From contig NZ_MSMP01000002.1 of NCBI RefSeq assembly GCF_001936575.1, forward strand, positions 124,001-188,000: a stretch of DNA of 64,000 bases, given 5' to 3'. The notes beneath the pieces were generated by a model. It made no database searches, was not told the DNA's origin, and saw nothing but the letters and a program-made list of their open reading frames with translations. This DNA comes from Tenacibaculum agarivorans. GTDB lineage: Bacteria > Bacteroidota > Bacteroidia > Flavobacteriales > Flavobacteriaceae. How positions within the stretch are numbered: position 1 is the stretch's first letter; each line of letters starts with the position of its first letter. Below are positions 32,646-41,857 of the stretch, piece by piece. The translations under genes and the position numbers were made by a program.

Positions 32646-35636
32646 ATGTACTTTATCAAAAACATATTTACCTTATTATTATTATTATTTCTTGTAAAAA
32701 TTAGCCTGTGTCAAGAACCAGTGTATATCAGTGTGCTCGAGAAAACAGGATATCCTAATGTTGAGATCTATGATATAGAAGAAGATGACAAAGGTTATAT
32801 ATGGCTTGCTACAGATAGAGGCTTACTTCGGTACGATGGTAAATTATGTAAGCGTTTTGATCATCCTAATAAGTTGAGGTTATCAGTTTTTAATTTAGTA
32901 AAAGATAATCGAGGTAGAATTTGGTGTAATAATTTATCAGATCAGTTTTTCTATGTAGAAGAAGATAAACTTCATCTACTTGTAGATTTAGAAGATCAAT
33001 TTTCTGATATTCCTATGCTATCAGATTTTATAGTTTCTGGTGATACACTAAAAATAACGAATGTTAATAAAACACTATTCATAGATATAGATACAAAAGA
33101 AATAACTTACAAAAGAGAGTATGTAAACCATATGTACAAAAATCCAAGTATTTTGGAATATAGTGATGCCACTTATGTAATATTAGATTCTTTATATCAA
33201 ATACAAAACAAGACGAACATAGCAAGAGGTTTCGCAATTGATTTTAAAAATAAATTGTATAATAGATTACATCGATTTAATAATCAATTATACTGTTTTC
33301 AATCTATAACAAAACATCCAAAAGATTCGAAGATTCAATATGAAGAAGTGCTACATCATGTAGATATAGAAAGTGGAATAACTTCCCAAAATAAACTTCC
33401 TAATGAATTACAAGATAAGTACATTAATAGCATAAAAAAAATTGAAGACCAATTTTGGTTTTGTACAAATGAAGGATTGTACGTCTATGATTTTGATGGG
33501 GAAAAATATGTCTTCAAAGAGATATTTTTTAAAAATAAGTATGTAGTTCAGGTTATTGAAGATTACATGGGTAGAGTTGTAGTGGCAACACTTAAAAGTG
33601 GCCTATTTATGATTCCGAATAAAAATATTAGAAAAGAATATTTAACCGATGAGTCTAAAAAAACAGCTTTTATTTTTTTCCATAAACACTATATGTTTTA
33701 TGCCAGAGAAAAAGGAAAAATAACCATGAAGAATATTATTACTAATGATAGTAAAACTATAGATTTAAGTAATGAAATTGGTAAAATATACTGGGGAAAA
33801 AAAATTAATAAGAACCGTATATATATTTCAGGATCTAAGCTTGGAGTTTTCTGGGATTTAACAACAAATATGATGTTTGTTGCTCCCGGTGGCATAAATA
33901 AAGATATTAATTATAGAAAGTTAGATGACACTTTTTTTATATCTGGTTATGATCTTTTGTATACTCAAAAGCTTGATTTTAATATTAAAATTAATAGCAC
34001 ATTTACCCCTTTTAAACCTAAACTTTTAAAAAGATTTATAGCTAATTTGCCTGATTCGATATTGCATAAAGGAAGGAGTTGGTTTAACTTTATTTCATCT
34101 GATCAATATGCATATGCATCTTTTGGAAGTGCATTATATGAAATAGATCATAATTTGGTAACAAAAGAATTGAAGTATAATGGAGAATCTATTCAGACGA
34201 ATTCTTGTGCAGAAACTACTGATAAAACTATTTGGATAGCATCACTCAATTATGGACTTTTGAAAAAGGATACAAATGGTACTATTGAGAATATTAAAAA
34301 TATTGATTCAAAAAAAGTTTTACAAGTTGTTGCTGATCAAAACGATCTTTGGATTTTGGATGAAAAAAACTTAAATTATTTAAATACAACCACAAATACT
34401 ATACTCAAGTTTAATTTAAGAAATGAACTTTTAGTTAATAAAGTTAAGGCCATTCAAGCGTATAGAGATAAACTATATGTATTAGGTACTGAAGAACTTG
34501 TAACTATTGATAAAAGTGTTGTACATAGAAAGATTATACCATCTAAAGTCTTTGTACAAAGCGTTGCTTACGGAGACAAAAAATACCCGTTGAAAAAAAA
34601 ATATGTAATATCACATGATCAGAATCAAGTAGAAATTTATTTCAAAAGATTAGGATATAATACTGAAGAAGATAAATTTGAATATCGATTATTGAACTTA
34701 GATGAAAAATGGAAAATTACTAAGCAAGACAATGTAAAGTATTCTTACATTCCTCATGGAAATTACACTTTTCAAATACGTGCAATTAATCAAAAAAATG
34801 TAACCATAGCATATTCACAAGATATTTTAATTACTATTGAAAAACCGTATTGGTTACAATGGTGGTTTATTGGTGGCTCAATTATTGTGGTACTCCTATC
34901 TTTTTATGGAGTAATATGGAGAATAAGAAAAAATCAAAAGGTGTTGTTTGATAGAGAAAAGCTAAGTAAAGAACTTATTTTTTCAAAATTAGAAAATTTA
35001 AGATCTCAAATGAATCCACATTTTATATTTAATACTTTAAATTCTATTCAAGGCTATATTATTACGAATAAAAAAGAAGAAGCAAGTATATACTTGGCTG
35101 AGTTTTCTGAGCTAATGCGAATGTATTTGGATTTTAGTTCAAAAGAGTTCACAATGCTTTTAGATGAAATAAAAGCAATAGAAGTATATTTAAAATTAGA
35201 AAGAGTAAGAATAGGAGAAAGTTTTAATTATAGTATTAATTCAAATGTAATACATCGACTAGGTTCATTAACTGTTCCTTCTTTATTTCTTCAACCTTAT
35301 ATAGAAAATTCTATTATACATGGTTTAGTTCAAAAAGATGGTGAAAAGAAGTTATCTATCACATTTGATTATGATAATAAAGAAAATAGTCTAATTTGTA
35401 GTATTGATGATAATGGAATAGGAAGGGAGAAAGCATCATTGTTGAAAAAGAAAAAAAACAAGTACCATAAATCATATGCATTAAAAGCAAATGATAACAG
35501 ATTAGATTTACTGAATAAAAATAGATTAGATAAAGTTACTATAGAAATAGTAGATAAAAAAAGTAAGGAAGACTTACCTGAAGGTACTACAGTAATTATT
35601 AAAATTCCACAAGAGTATGAAAGTTATATTGATTGA
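32646..35636 (+). CDS. Propeller (Reg_prop) histidine kinase, LytS-type
   Basis: 996 aa. Signal peptide at 1-22, then a periplasmic beta-propeller built of two-component-regulator repeats (KGYIWLATDRGLLRYDG, RIWCNN, FWFCTNEGLYVYDF, TIWIASLNYGLL). A Y_Y_Y-like domain follows (EYRLLNLDEKWK, GNYTFQIRAIN). One membrane helix lies at about 739-760. The kinase part has RSQMNPHFIFNTLNSIQGY with the His phosphoacceptor and the ATP-binding IDDNGIGREKA. It probably senses an outside cue in the periplasm and phosphorylates the response regulator whose gene overlaps its end by 20 bases. The cue is unknown. Confidence 0.85.
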   Translation: MYFIKNIFTLLLLLFLVKISLCQEPVYISVLEKTGYPNVEIYDIEEDDKGYIWLATDRGLLRYDGKLCKRFDHPNKLRLSVFNLVKDNRGRIWCNNLSDQFFYVEEDKLHLLVDLEDQFSDIPMLSDFIVSGDTLKITNVNKTLFIDIDTKEITYKREYVNHMYKNPSILEYSDATYVILDSLYQIQNKTNIARGFAIDFKNKLYNRLHRFNNQLYCFQSITKHPKDSKIQYEEVLHHVDIESGITSQNKLPNELQDKYINSIKKIEDQFWFCTNEGLYVYDFDGEKYVFKEIFFKNKYVVQVIEDYMGRVVVATLKSGLFMIPNKNIRKEYLTDESKKTAFIFFHKHYMFYAREKGKITMKNIITNDSKTIDLSNEIGKIYWGKKINKNRIYISGSKLGVFWDLTTNMMFVAPGGINKDINYRKLDDTFFISGYDLLYTQKLDFNIKINSTFTPFKPKLLKRFIANLPDSILHKGRSWFNFISSDQYAYASFGSALYEIDHNLVTKELKYNGESIQTNSCAETTDKTIWIASLNYGLLKKDTNGTIENIKNIDSKKVLQVVADQNDLWILDEKNLNYLNTTTNTILKFNLRNELLVNKVKAIQAYRDKLYVLGTEELVTIDKSVVHRKIIPSKVFVQSVAYGDKKYPLKKKYVISHDQNQVEIYFKRLGYNTEEDKFEYRLLNLDEKWKITKQDNVKYSYIPHGNYTFQIRAINQKNVTIAYSQDILITIEKPYWLQWWFIGGSIIVVLLSFYGVIWRIRKNQKVLFDREKLSKELIFSKLENLRSQMNPHFIFNTLNSIQGYIITNKKEEASIYLAEFSELMRMYLDFSSKEFTMLLDEIKAIEVYLKLERVRIGESFNYSINSNVIHRLGSLTVPSLFLQPYIENSIIHGLVQKDGEKKLSITFDYDNKENSLICSIDDNGIGREKASLLKKKKNKYHKSYALKANDNRLDLLNKNRLDKVTIEIVDKKSKEDLPEGTTVIIKIPQEYESYID

Positions 35637-36357
35637 TGATGAAGAAAATGCAATAGTATTATTAAAAACAGTATTACAAGAAACATTTCCAGAAATAAAA
35701 AATATGTATGCTGCTACAGATTTGGATGCTGGAATTGAACTGATTCACAAGTATGATCCCGATATTGTCTTTTTAGATATTGAAATGCCAAATCATTCAG
35801 GACTTCAAATATTGGATTTTTTCGAAGATAAAAATGTAAACTTTAATATCATTTTTGTAACCGCTTATAATCAATATGCTATAGAAGCTTTTAAATTGAG
35901 TGCGGTAGATTATATTTTAAAACCTATAAATATCAATCACTTAAAAGAAGCTGTACTAAAGTGTAAAAAAAGAATAGAAGAAAAAGAAGTAAGTCAAAAG
36001 TTAGAAAAATTAAAAAAACTAACTTTAAATACTTTACCTATTGAAGTACCTAACGGTATAATTTTTCTGTCTTATGATGAAATTCAATATTTAGAGGCAG
36101 ATGGGTCTTATACTAATATTTACATAGAAGATGGAAACACGAAAGTAATTTCAAAGACTTTAAAGTTTTTTGTAGATCAATTAGAAGAGAATGAGTTTTT
36201 CTTCAAATCACATCGATCATATTTAGTAAATATTAAATATGTAAAAGAATATGTAAAAACTGAAGGAGGTTATTTAATTATGAAAAATGGTACTAGAATA
36301 CCATTAGCTAAAGTTAATTATGATATTTTCTCAGAAAGAATTAAACGATTGTTTTAA
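35617..36357 (+). CDS. LytTR-type response regulator
   Basis: The 246-aa protein has a receiver domain (VILIDDEENA; phosphoacceptor Asp54 in VFLDIEMP; Lys in VDYILKPI). A LytTR DNA-binding domain covers about 140-246 (EIQYLEADGSYTNIYI, FFFKSHRSYLVNIKYV). It starts 20 bases inside the kinase gene, so both are co-translated. LytTR proteins activate promoters with paired direct repeats. The adjacent T9SS surface-protein gene (36485) is a likely target by position only. Confidence 0.88.
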   Translation: MKVILIDDEENAIVLLKTVLQETFPEIKNMYAATDLDAGIELIHKYDPDIVFLDIEMPNHSGLQILDFFEDKNVNFNIIFVTAYNQYAIEAFKLSAVDYILKPININHLKEAVLKCKKRIEEKEVSQKLEKLKKLTLNTLPIEVPNGIIFLSYDEIQYLEADGSYTNIYIEDGNTKVISKTLKFFVDQLEENEFFFKSHRSYLVNIKYVKEYVKTEGGYLIMKNGTRIPLAKVNYDIFSERIKRLF

Positions 36358-36484
36358 GTAAAAAATGAATTTTACTTCACAAGAAAAATGTAACACTTCA
36401 CAAGTAAACTAATAGATTTCACAAAGAGTAGCTTTTTATATTTATGTATAGGAATAAATTCGTCACTTATACATAAAATTATAA

Positions 36485-39172
36485 ATGGCAATGAAATTAA
36501 AATTACTTTTTTTATTAACTCTTGTAAGTATACTTATTAATGCGCAAAATTTTACTGTAAATAATATTGACTATGCTGTTTTGAACAGTAGTGAAGCTAG
36601 TGTTACAGGAGGTGATCCCGATGTAACAGGTACACTAGACATTCCAGAAACAGTAATGAATGGAGGTAATGTATATACAGTAATCTCTGTACGTGGTTTT
36701 GCCTTTCTTAATAAAACAACAATAAAAAATGTTGTTTTTCCCAGTACTATGCTTGATATTGGTAATGGAGCATTTGAAGGCACTTCTCTTGAAAATTTAA
36801 CATTACCAGATAATATTAGATCTATTGGTTCTACTTCATTTAAAGTAACACCAATAGAAACACTACATTTATCTAAAAACATAAAAAATATTAGTGCAGG
36901 AGCATTTGATGGGGCTAGTAAATTAAAGACACTTATTGTTCCAGAAGGTGTTGAAGAAATTGGTATAAGAGCATTTTTAAATACAGCACTTGAAACTGTT
37001 AAATTGCCAAGTACTATTAAAACTATCGATATTAGGGCTTTTGAGAATAGCCCCCAAATAAGAAGCTTTAGTATTGATGTTGCTACGCCTGTGGGAATTA
37101 ATTTTAATGTATTCAGTGGTCTTGATCGTTCTTTAGCTACATTACAAGTACCGACAGGTGCAGTATCTGCATATCAATCAGCAAGTGTTTGGAGTGGTTT
37201 TGGTACTATTGAAACTATACCTGTTAATAATGCACCATCATTTACATTACGATCATCTCCTAATCAAACTGTAATTGAAGATGCTGGAGCATTAACTTTA
37301 GGTAATTATGTTTTCGGTATTGATGATGGAGATTCAGATATGATACAAGAACTAACGTTTAATGTATCTAATAATAATAATGCATTATTTTCTGTACAAC
37401 CCAATATTGACGTTGCTACAAGAAGCTTAAGCTTTACCACTGCACCCAATTTAAATGGAATAGCTACAGTTACTATAAGTTTATCAGATAATGGAGGAAC
37501 AGCTAATGGGGGTGTAGACACTTCTGGTGAACAAACATTTACAATTACAGTAACTCAAGATAGAGATATATTTTGGACTGGAAATACCAATACAGATTGG
37601 AATGAAGTTACAAATTGGGAAAATAATACTAGACCTAATGTAATTAATGAAGTTATTATTCCTAGTAGAGTAAATATGCCTGTAATTGGAACTAGAGTTC
37701 AAAATATTAAAGATCTTAATATTGAAGATTCAGCTAGTTTAGATGTTTCAGCATCAGGAGGAGTAATTGTTGTTGAAGGAAATTTTGATAACAAAGGATC
37801 AGTGACAATTAGTTCGTCATCAGATAACACTGGTATATTTATTGTTAGAGGTACATCAAGTGGAATAATAACGTATGAACGAGGAGGTTTAGTAGCCAAT
37901 GAATGGAGTATTATATCTGCACCAGTTGAAGGGCAAAGTATTAAAGAATTTGTTGAAAATCCAGCCAATGATATTCGTATCAATACCACAGTAACACCTA
38001 ATCGATATGCTGTTGCATATTATGATGATAGTCAACCTACAGGATCAAAATGGGTGTACTATACTACGGACGATTTGGTTACAAATAATCTGACTTTTGA
38101 AAAGGGTAGAGGATATAGTATTTCTAGAAATACGAATGGGTCAGTACTGTTTACAGGAACTTTAGAAACGGAAAATGTAACCAAATCAGTGGAACCTTCA
38201 CAGTGGAATGCTATTGGAAATCCATATACAGCTACTTTAGCTAGTAATTTTTCAAGTGATAATTTTGTTAACGATAATCTTACAAATTTTGATCCGTCTT
38301 TTCAAGCTTTATACTTTTGGGATAATACGCAAGGAAAATATATACCAAGTTTACCAACGACTTTTTCTACCTCAATATTAACTGTCGGTCAAGGATTTTT
38401 CGTTAGATCTGCTTCTACTACTACTTCATTTAGCTTTTTAAAAGAAAGAAGACGAGCAAGTGGTTTTGGAACGTTTTTAAGAGGAAATAATACCAAGCAT
38501 ATCAAGTTGTTAGCTACTTCAAATAAAAATACAGTAAAAACTGAGGTGAATTTTAACAATAACTCAACTTTAGGTTTAGATCCAGGTTATGATGCTGGAA
38601 ATTTTGATGGAGCGGAGTTTGATGTATTTACACGTTTAGCAGACAGTTCTTCTGACATCAATTTTACCATTCAATCGTTACCAGATTCAGATTATGAGAA
38701 TCTAGTTATTCCAGTTGGAGTAAAAGCAAAAGCAGGAGTAGAGGTCAGTTTTACTATTGAATCATTAGGTCTTTCAGAAGATTTAAATGTCTATTTAGAA
38801 GATAGAATTGAAGGTACGTTTACAAAATTAGATAAGACTTCTAGTTATACAATAAAATTTCCTGAAGTTATAGATGGAGTAGGAAGATTGTATTTACATA
38901 CAAAATCAAATGTAGAGTCTGTGATCCCAGAGCAAACGATTGATGATATAATAGTGTATAATTCAAATACGGAAGTATTTGTAGAGGGAGTACAAAATGA
39001 AGATTTTGGAATTAAAGTTTACAATGCTTTAGGTAAAATGATACATTCAGGAATACATAAAGGTAATGGAAAAAACAGGATTTCATTATCACAAGTAGTA
39101 ACAGGAATTTATATGATAGAATTAGAAACTAAAGCAGGTACAATTCATAAAAAAATCATCATCAAAAAATAA
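36485..39172 (+). CDS. T9SS surface protein with BspA-like leucine-rich repeats
   Basis: 895 aa (start 36485, or Met3 at 36491). Signal peptide ends LINAQ. BspA-type LRR_5 repeats cover about 50-190 (AFEGTSLENLTLPDNIRSIG, AFDGASKLKTLIVPEGVEEIGIRAF). A cadherin/dystroglycan-like domain with VIEDAGALTLGNY follows, then a region with a YERGG-EWSIISAPVEG pattern found in T9SS proteins. The C-terminal sorting signal is about 70 residues (IVYNSNTEVFVEG... KKIIIKK). It is exported by T9SS and probably anchored at the surface. It lies 127 bases after the LytTR gene. A 56-aa gene follows 5 bases later. Confidence 0.82.
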   Translation: MAMKLKLLFLLTLVSILINAQNFTVNNIDYAVLNSSEASVTGGDPDVTGTLDIPETVMNGGNVYTVISVRGFAFLNKTTIKNVVFPSTMLDIGNGAFEGTSLENLTLPDNIRSIGSTSFKVTPIETLHLSKNIKNISAGAFDGASKLKTLIVPEGVEEIGIRAFLNTALETVKLPSTIKTIDIRAFENSPQIRSFSIDVATPVGINFNVFSGLDRSLATLQVPTGAVSAYQSASVWSGFGTIETIPVNNAPSFTLRSSPNQTVIEDAGALTLGNYVFGIDDGDSDMIQELTFNVSNNNNALFSVQPNIDVATRSLSFTTAPNLNGIATVTISLSDNGGTANGGVDTSGEQTFTITVTQDRDIFWTGNTNTDWNEVTNWENNTRPNVINEVIIPSRVNMPVIGTRVQNIKDLNIEDSASLDVSASGGVIVVEGNFDNKGSVTISSSSDNTGIFIVRGTSSGIITYERGGLVANEWSIISAPVEGQSIKEFVENPANDIRINTTVTPNRYAVAYYDDSQPTGSKWVYYTTDDLVTNNLTFEKGRGYSISRNTNGSVLFTGTLETENVTKSVEPSQWNAIGNPYTATLASNFSSDNFVNDNLTNFDPSFQALYFWDNTQGKYIPSLPTTFSTSILTVGQGFFVRSASTTTSFSFLKERRRASGFGTFLRGNNTKHIKLLATSNKNTVKTEVNFNNNSTLGLDPGYDAGNFDGAEFDVFTRLADSSSDINFTIQSLPDSDYENLVIPVGVKAKAGVEVSFTIESLGLSEDLNVYLEDRIEGTFTKLDKTSSYTIKFPEVIDGVGRLYLHTKSNVESVIPEQTIDDIIVYNSNTEVFVEGVQNEDFGIKVYNALGKMIHSGIHKGNGKNRISLSQVVTGIYMIELETKAGTIHKKIIIKK

Positions 39173-39177
39173 TAAAG

Positions 39178-39348
39178 ATGAAAGAAAATACCCAACCAAA
39201 AGAGAACACTATTAATAGAAAAGAGGCACTACAAAAGATAAGTAAGTATGGTAAATATACTGCATTAACAGCCTTAGGTACCTATTTAATTTTAAATCCC
39301 AAGAAAGCCCAAGCGGCAAGTCCAGAACCTCCAGGAGGAGGTTTTTAA
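39178..39348 (+). CDS. Small secreted/membrane peptide, 56 aa, downstream of LRR protein
   Basis: Short gene starting 5 bases after the LRR protein's stop. The product has a charged N-terminus with NRKEALQKISKYGKY, a hydrophobic stretch (TALTALGTYLIL) and a Pro/Gly tail (SPEPPGGGF). The hydrophobic part followed by KKAQAAS looks like a signal peptide with an AxA cleavage site. The tail then would be a short exported peptide. I recall similar small proteins near T9SS genes but know no function. Confidence 0.55.
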   Translation: MKENTQPKENTINRKEALQKISKYGKYTALTALGTYLILNPKKAQAASPEPPGGGF

Positions 39349-39376
39349 TTCACTAAATTGAAGGGTTTAGTTTAAC

Positions 39377-39506
39377 GAGGTTGTCTAAAAAATCGTCATT
39401 CCGAATAAAATGAAGGAATCTTTAATTCTTAAGTTACTATTAATGAGATTACTTCAAAATTAAAATTTTTCGTAATGACGTTAAAAATAGCTTTTTAGAC
39501 AACCTC
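39377..39506. repeat. Nested palindromic repeat (MITE/REP-like), copy 2
   Basis: A perfect 15-bp outer inverted repeat GAGGTTGTCTAAAAA (39377-39391, complement at 39492-39506) encloses an inner palindrome with arms GTCATTCCGA (39395-39404) / TCGTAATGAC (39470-39479) and GAAGGAATCT (39412-39421) / AGATTACTTC (39446-39455). The inner part is the same family as 13459-13542. It has no coding capacity. Confidence 0.8.
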
Positions 39507-39591
39507 ATTCTTCAGAAGATAAACCACCCCCGATGCTTGTCTTAGAGAAATCTACAAAAAAAATATTTATACACTTTGAAATTAGTTAGTT

Positions 39592-39741
39592 ATGGTGAAA
39601 TTTATCTTTGAAAATACATGCAAAAAATGTAGTAGTACACTGAAATTAAGAGTAAGACGAACAAAGTTTGAACGTATAGTATTCCCCTTTTCCAAAAAAC
39701 TGAAATGCACTTGTTGTTATGAAAAATATCTAAAGATATAA
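39592..39741 (+). CDS. Tiny zinc-ribbon-like protein, 49 aa
   Basis: A 49-aa, very basic frame. It has the pairs CKKC (Cys10, Cys13) and, later, CTCC (Cys39, 41, 42), which together could bind zinc. Arg/Lys-rich stretches (LRVRRTKFER) lie between. The start is 86 bases after the repeat and it lies 41 bases from the convergent anti-sigma gene. Its length is close to chance level for an AT-rich genome, so confidence is low. Confidence 0.4.
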   Translation: MVKFIFENTCKKCSSTLKLRVRRTKFERIVFPFSKKLKCTCCYEKYLKI

Positions 39742-39781
39742 GTTAAAACCAAGTAAATAATTTATAGAAAAATACTAGAGA

Positions 39782-40591
39782 TTATTTATTTCTATGTAAT
39801 AATTTTAGAGCTTCTTTGTACTTATAATTTTGGGAGTTTGTAACAATTATTTCTAATTCTTTGTTCAAAGCTACTTTGTCTTTTTGTTTAAGATAAATAA
39901 GTGCTTTATACCAATGTGCTTTTTTGGCTTGTAAACTTTCAGATCGTTCTAAAAAATCAAATTGACGTAATGCATTTTCAAAATCATTTAATTCTAAATA
40001 AGCTAACCCATTGTAAATAAAACTTAGCGCCTTAGTTTTTTTTAGAGTATTATTTTGATATTTAGTTAAGAGCTGTGTAGCTTGTTCATATTGTTTTTTC
40101 TCAAATTGTAGTTGGCCTGATATCAAAAGCTCGTCTTTATTTTCACTACGATTTACTAAAGATGGTAAATTTTCAATTTCTTGTGCTAATAGATTACCAT
40201 AATCAAGCTCAGTACTATTTTTGTCGTATATAAAATAAGATAGTGTTGTTGCTAAAAGAATTGAAGCAGCAATAGCTATTTTTTTTATAAAGTTTTTTCT
40301 ACTCAGTGGTTTTTTACGCTCAGAAATAACTTCACCAATTGCTTCTTTAACTTTAGTTACTTCATCACTCTTCAAATATGCTTTAATTTGCTTGGCCCTT
40401 TCTGTTTTAAGTACAGAATTTTCCATTGAGCTCCATTCATCTTCGCTAAATACAGTTCTCATATCTTTTTGAAGTGTAAAAGCATCAGATAATTCGTTAT
40501 TAACCTTAAGTTCCTTTTCAAAAGCTTCGATTTCACTTTCGGTCATAATGCCATCTAGGTATCTATCTATACTCTCTAAATACTTGTCCAT
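39782..40591 (-). CDS. TPR-containing membrane anti-sigma factor
   Basis: 269 aa. The N-terminal cytoplasmic part (1-100, MDKYLESIDRYLDGIMTESEIEAFEKEL) resembles a zinc-less anti-sigma/FecR-like start. One membrane helix lies at about 104-123. The periplasmic part has TPR-like helices (LLISGQLQFEKKQYEQATQLLTKYQ, FIYNGLAYLELNDFENALRQFDFL). The start lies 2 bases from the sigma-factor stop. Such proteins hold the sigma factor until a periplasmic signal releases it. The domain reading is by pattern. Confidence 0.7.
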   Translation of the reverse strand: MDKYLESIDRYLDGIMTESEIEAFEKELKVNNELSDAFTLQKDMRTVFSEDEWSSMENSVLKTERAKQIKAYLKSDEVTKVKEAIGEVISERKKPLSRKNFIKKIAIAASILLATTLSYFIYDKNSTELDYGNLLAQEIENLPSLVNRSENKDELLISGQLQFEKKQYEQATQLLTKYQNNTLKKTKALSFIYNGLAYLELNDFENALRQFDFLERSESLQAKKAHWYKALIYLKQKDKVALNKELEIIVTNSQNYKYKEALKLLHRNK

Positions 40592-40593
40592 CT

Positions 40594-41154
40594 TTATTTT
40601 AATTCGTTATACCTGATATCGTTACGTATAGCTTTTGTCAATTGCGATTTACAGTTAAAAATACGTTGTCGTACTACATTATCAGACTTATAGCCCAAGT
40701 GTACTGCAATATCTTTGTAAGGAGTTTTTTTAAAGAAGAATTTGAGTAAAGTTTTACAATTTTCAGAAATTGTACTTAACTTTTCTTGAAAAAGCTCCCA
40801 TTTTTCTTGTTCTAAGGTTGACAGTACAAGATCATCATCATCACTTACTAGTTCAACTACTGTAGAATTTGTTACTCTCTTTTTTCGTTTATTTAACTCA
40901 CGTTTCCACAAATTGGTACCTGCAATGTATAAAAAGCCTTCTATAGAGCTTTGGATTACAAAAGGTTTAGTATTATATCTAGCAATGACTTGTATTAAAA
41001 CTTTTTGAAAAACATCTTCCGCATCTTCTATATGACCATTATTTTTTAACACATAGCTTTTTATTTTAGGAAATACATTTAGGTACAATTCATCTATAAT
41101 CCTTCTGTTTCCAGAAGCAATCTCTTTTATTATGTCTCTAGCGTTCTCTAACAT
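40594..41154 (-). CDS. ECF RNA polymerase sigma factor
   Basis: The 186-aa protein has a sigma-2 region (IKSYVLKNNGHIEDAEDVFQKVLIQVIARY) and a sigma-4 helix-turn-helix (LSTISENCKTLLKFFFKKTPYKDIAVHLGYKSDNVVRQRIFNCKSQL). It precedes the anti-sigma gene by 2 bases and is divergent from the lipoprotein cluster (95 bases between starts), which is likely its regulon. No PilZ or other domains are attached. The length suits the ECF family. Confidence 0.88.
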   Translation of the reverse strand: MLENARDIIKEIASGNRRIIDELYLNVFPKIKSYVLKNNGHIEDAEDVFQKVLIQVIARYNTKPFVIQSSIEGFLYIAGTNLWKRELNKRKKRVTNSTVVELVSDDDDLVLSTLEQEKWELFQEKLSTISENCKTLLKFFFKKTPYKDIAVHLGYKSDNVVRQRIFNCKSQLTKAIRNDIRYNELK

Positions 41155-41249
41155 CTCGAGAAAAATAACGTTTTAATTTAATTTATTTTATTTTTGGCAG
41201 TAACTTTTTTAGAAGTTGGGGAACTTTTATAGAAACAAAACTACTTATA

Positions 41250-41843
41250 ATGAAAAAAACTATTGTAAAAAGTGCAATTCTTGTATTGCTAACTTTTAAT
41301 TTTGGATGCACTGATAATGAAAAAGACGTAGTAATTTCTACCCCAGCTATGCATGAAGAACAGATTATAATTGAAAAATTGCCGGATAATGTCATTAGTT
41401 TAGATAAAATAATAGAGGGTTATAACAATTCATTAAATAATCAGTTTACCATAAAAGGTTTAAATAGAAGATCAAAAGGAGGTGGAGGACCAGATACATA
41501 TACTCCTAGTAGACCTTCTTCTCGTTTTGATGGTTATCAAAAAATATTTGTACTATATCCAGTTCACTGGAGTTTGGCAGATAGAATGCGGTTTTATGGT
41601 GATTTAAGGCTAAATGCTGGGGTTACAATATTAACAGAAATTGATTCTTGTGAATATGTAGATACTTTTTATTTTCCTGAAGATAGTATTGTACCAGGAA
41701 AAGATAGAAAGAAGAATTTAATAGTAGCCTCTGGATCTACTGATGGAGAGGAAGAAGAGGAGGAAGATGATGGACCAAAAGGAGAATCTTTGCATTATAA
41801 TTCTTGTGATGAAGTACCGCTTCCTGAAGGATATGTTAATTAA
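41250..41843 (+). CDS. Tandem lipoprotein 1 of 4 (sigma-linked CHAT cluster)
   Basis: 197 aa. A lipoprotein signal ending NFGC (Cys20) is followed by a linker, then the family core. The core reads: YQKIFVLYPVHWSLADRMRFY, then DSCEYVDTFYFP, then PGKDRKKNLIVASG, an acidic run (GEEEEEEDDGP) and the ending YNSCDEVPLPE. The two core cysteines could pair. It is the first of four paralogs and starts 95 bases from the divergent sigma-factor gene. A TATTTTTG box lies at 41189-41196 with no convincing -33 partner. Family not recognised. Confidence 0.7.
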   Translation: MKKTIVKSAILVLLTFNFGCTDNEKDVVISTPAMHEEQIIIEKLPDNVISLDKIIEGYNNSLNNQFTIKGLNRRSKGGGGPDTYTPSRPSSRFDGYQKIFVLYPVHWSLADRMRFYGDLRLNAGVTILTEIDSCEYVDTFYFPEDSIVPGKDRKKNLIVASGSTDGEEEEEEDDGPKGESLHYNSCDEVPLPEGYVN

Positions 41844-41857
41844 TACGATAAATTTCA

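Noticed and set aside
41155..41249. Possible ECF-type promoters (GGAAC-like boxes) between the divergent sigma and lipoprotein genes
   Set aside because: GTAAC and GGAAC boxes are visible, but no -10 partner at proper spacing can be chosen by eye.
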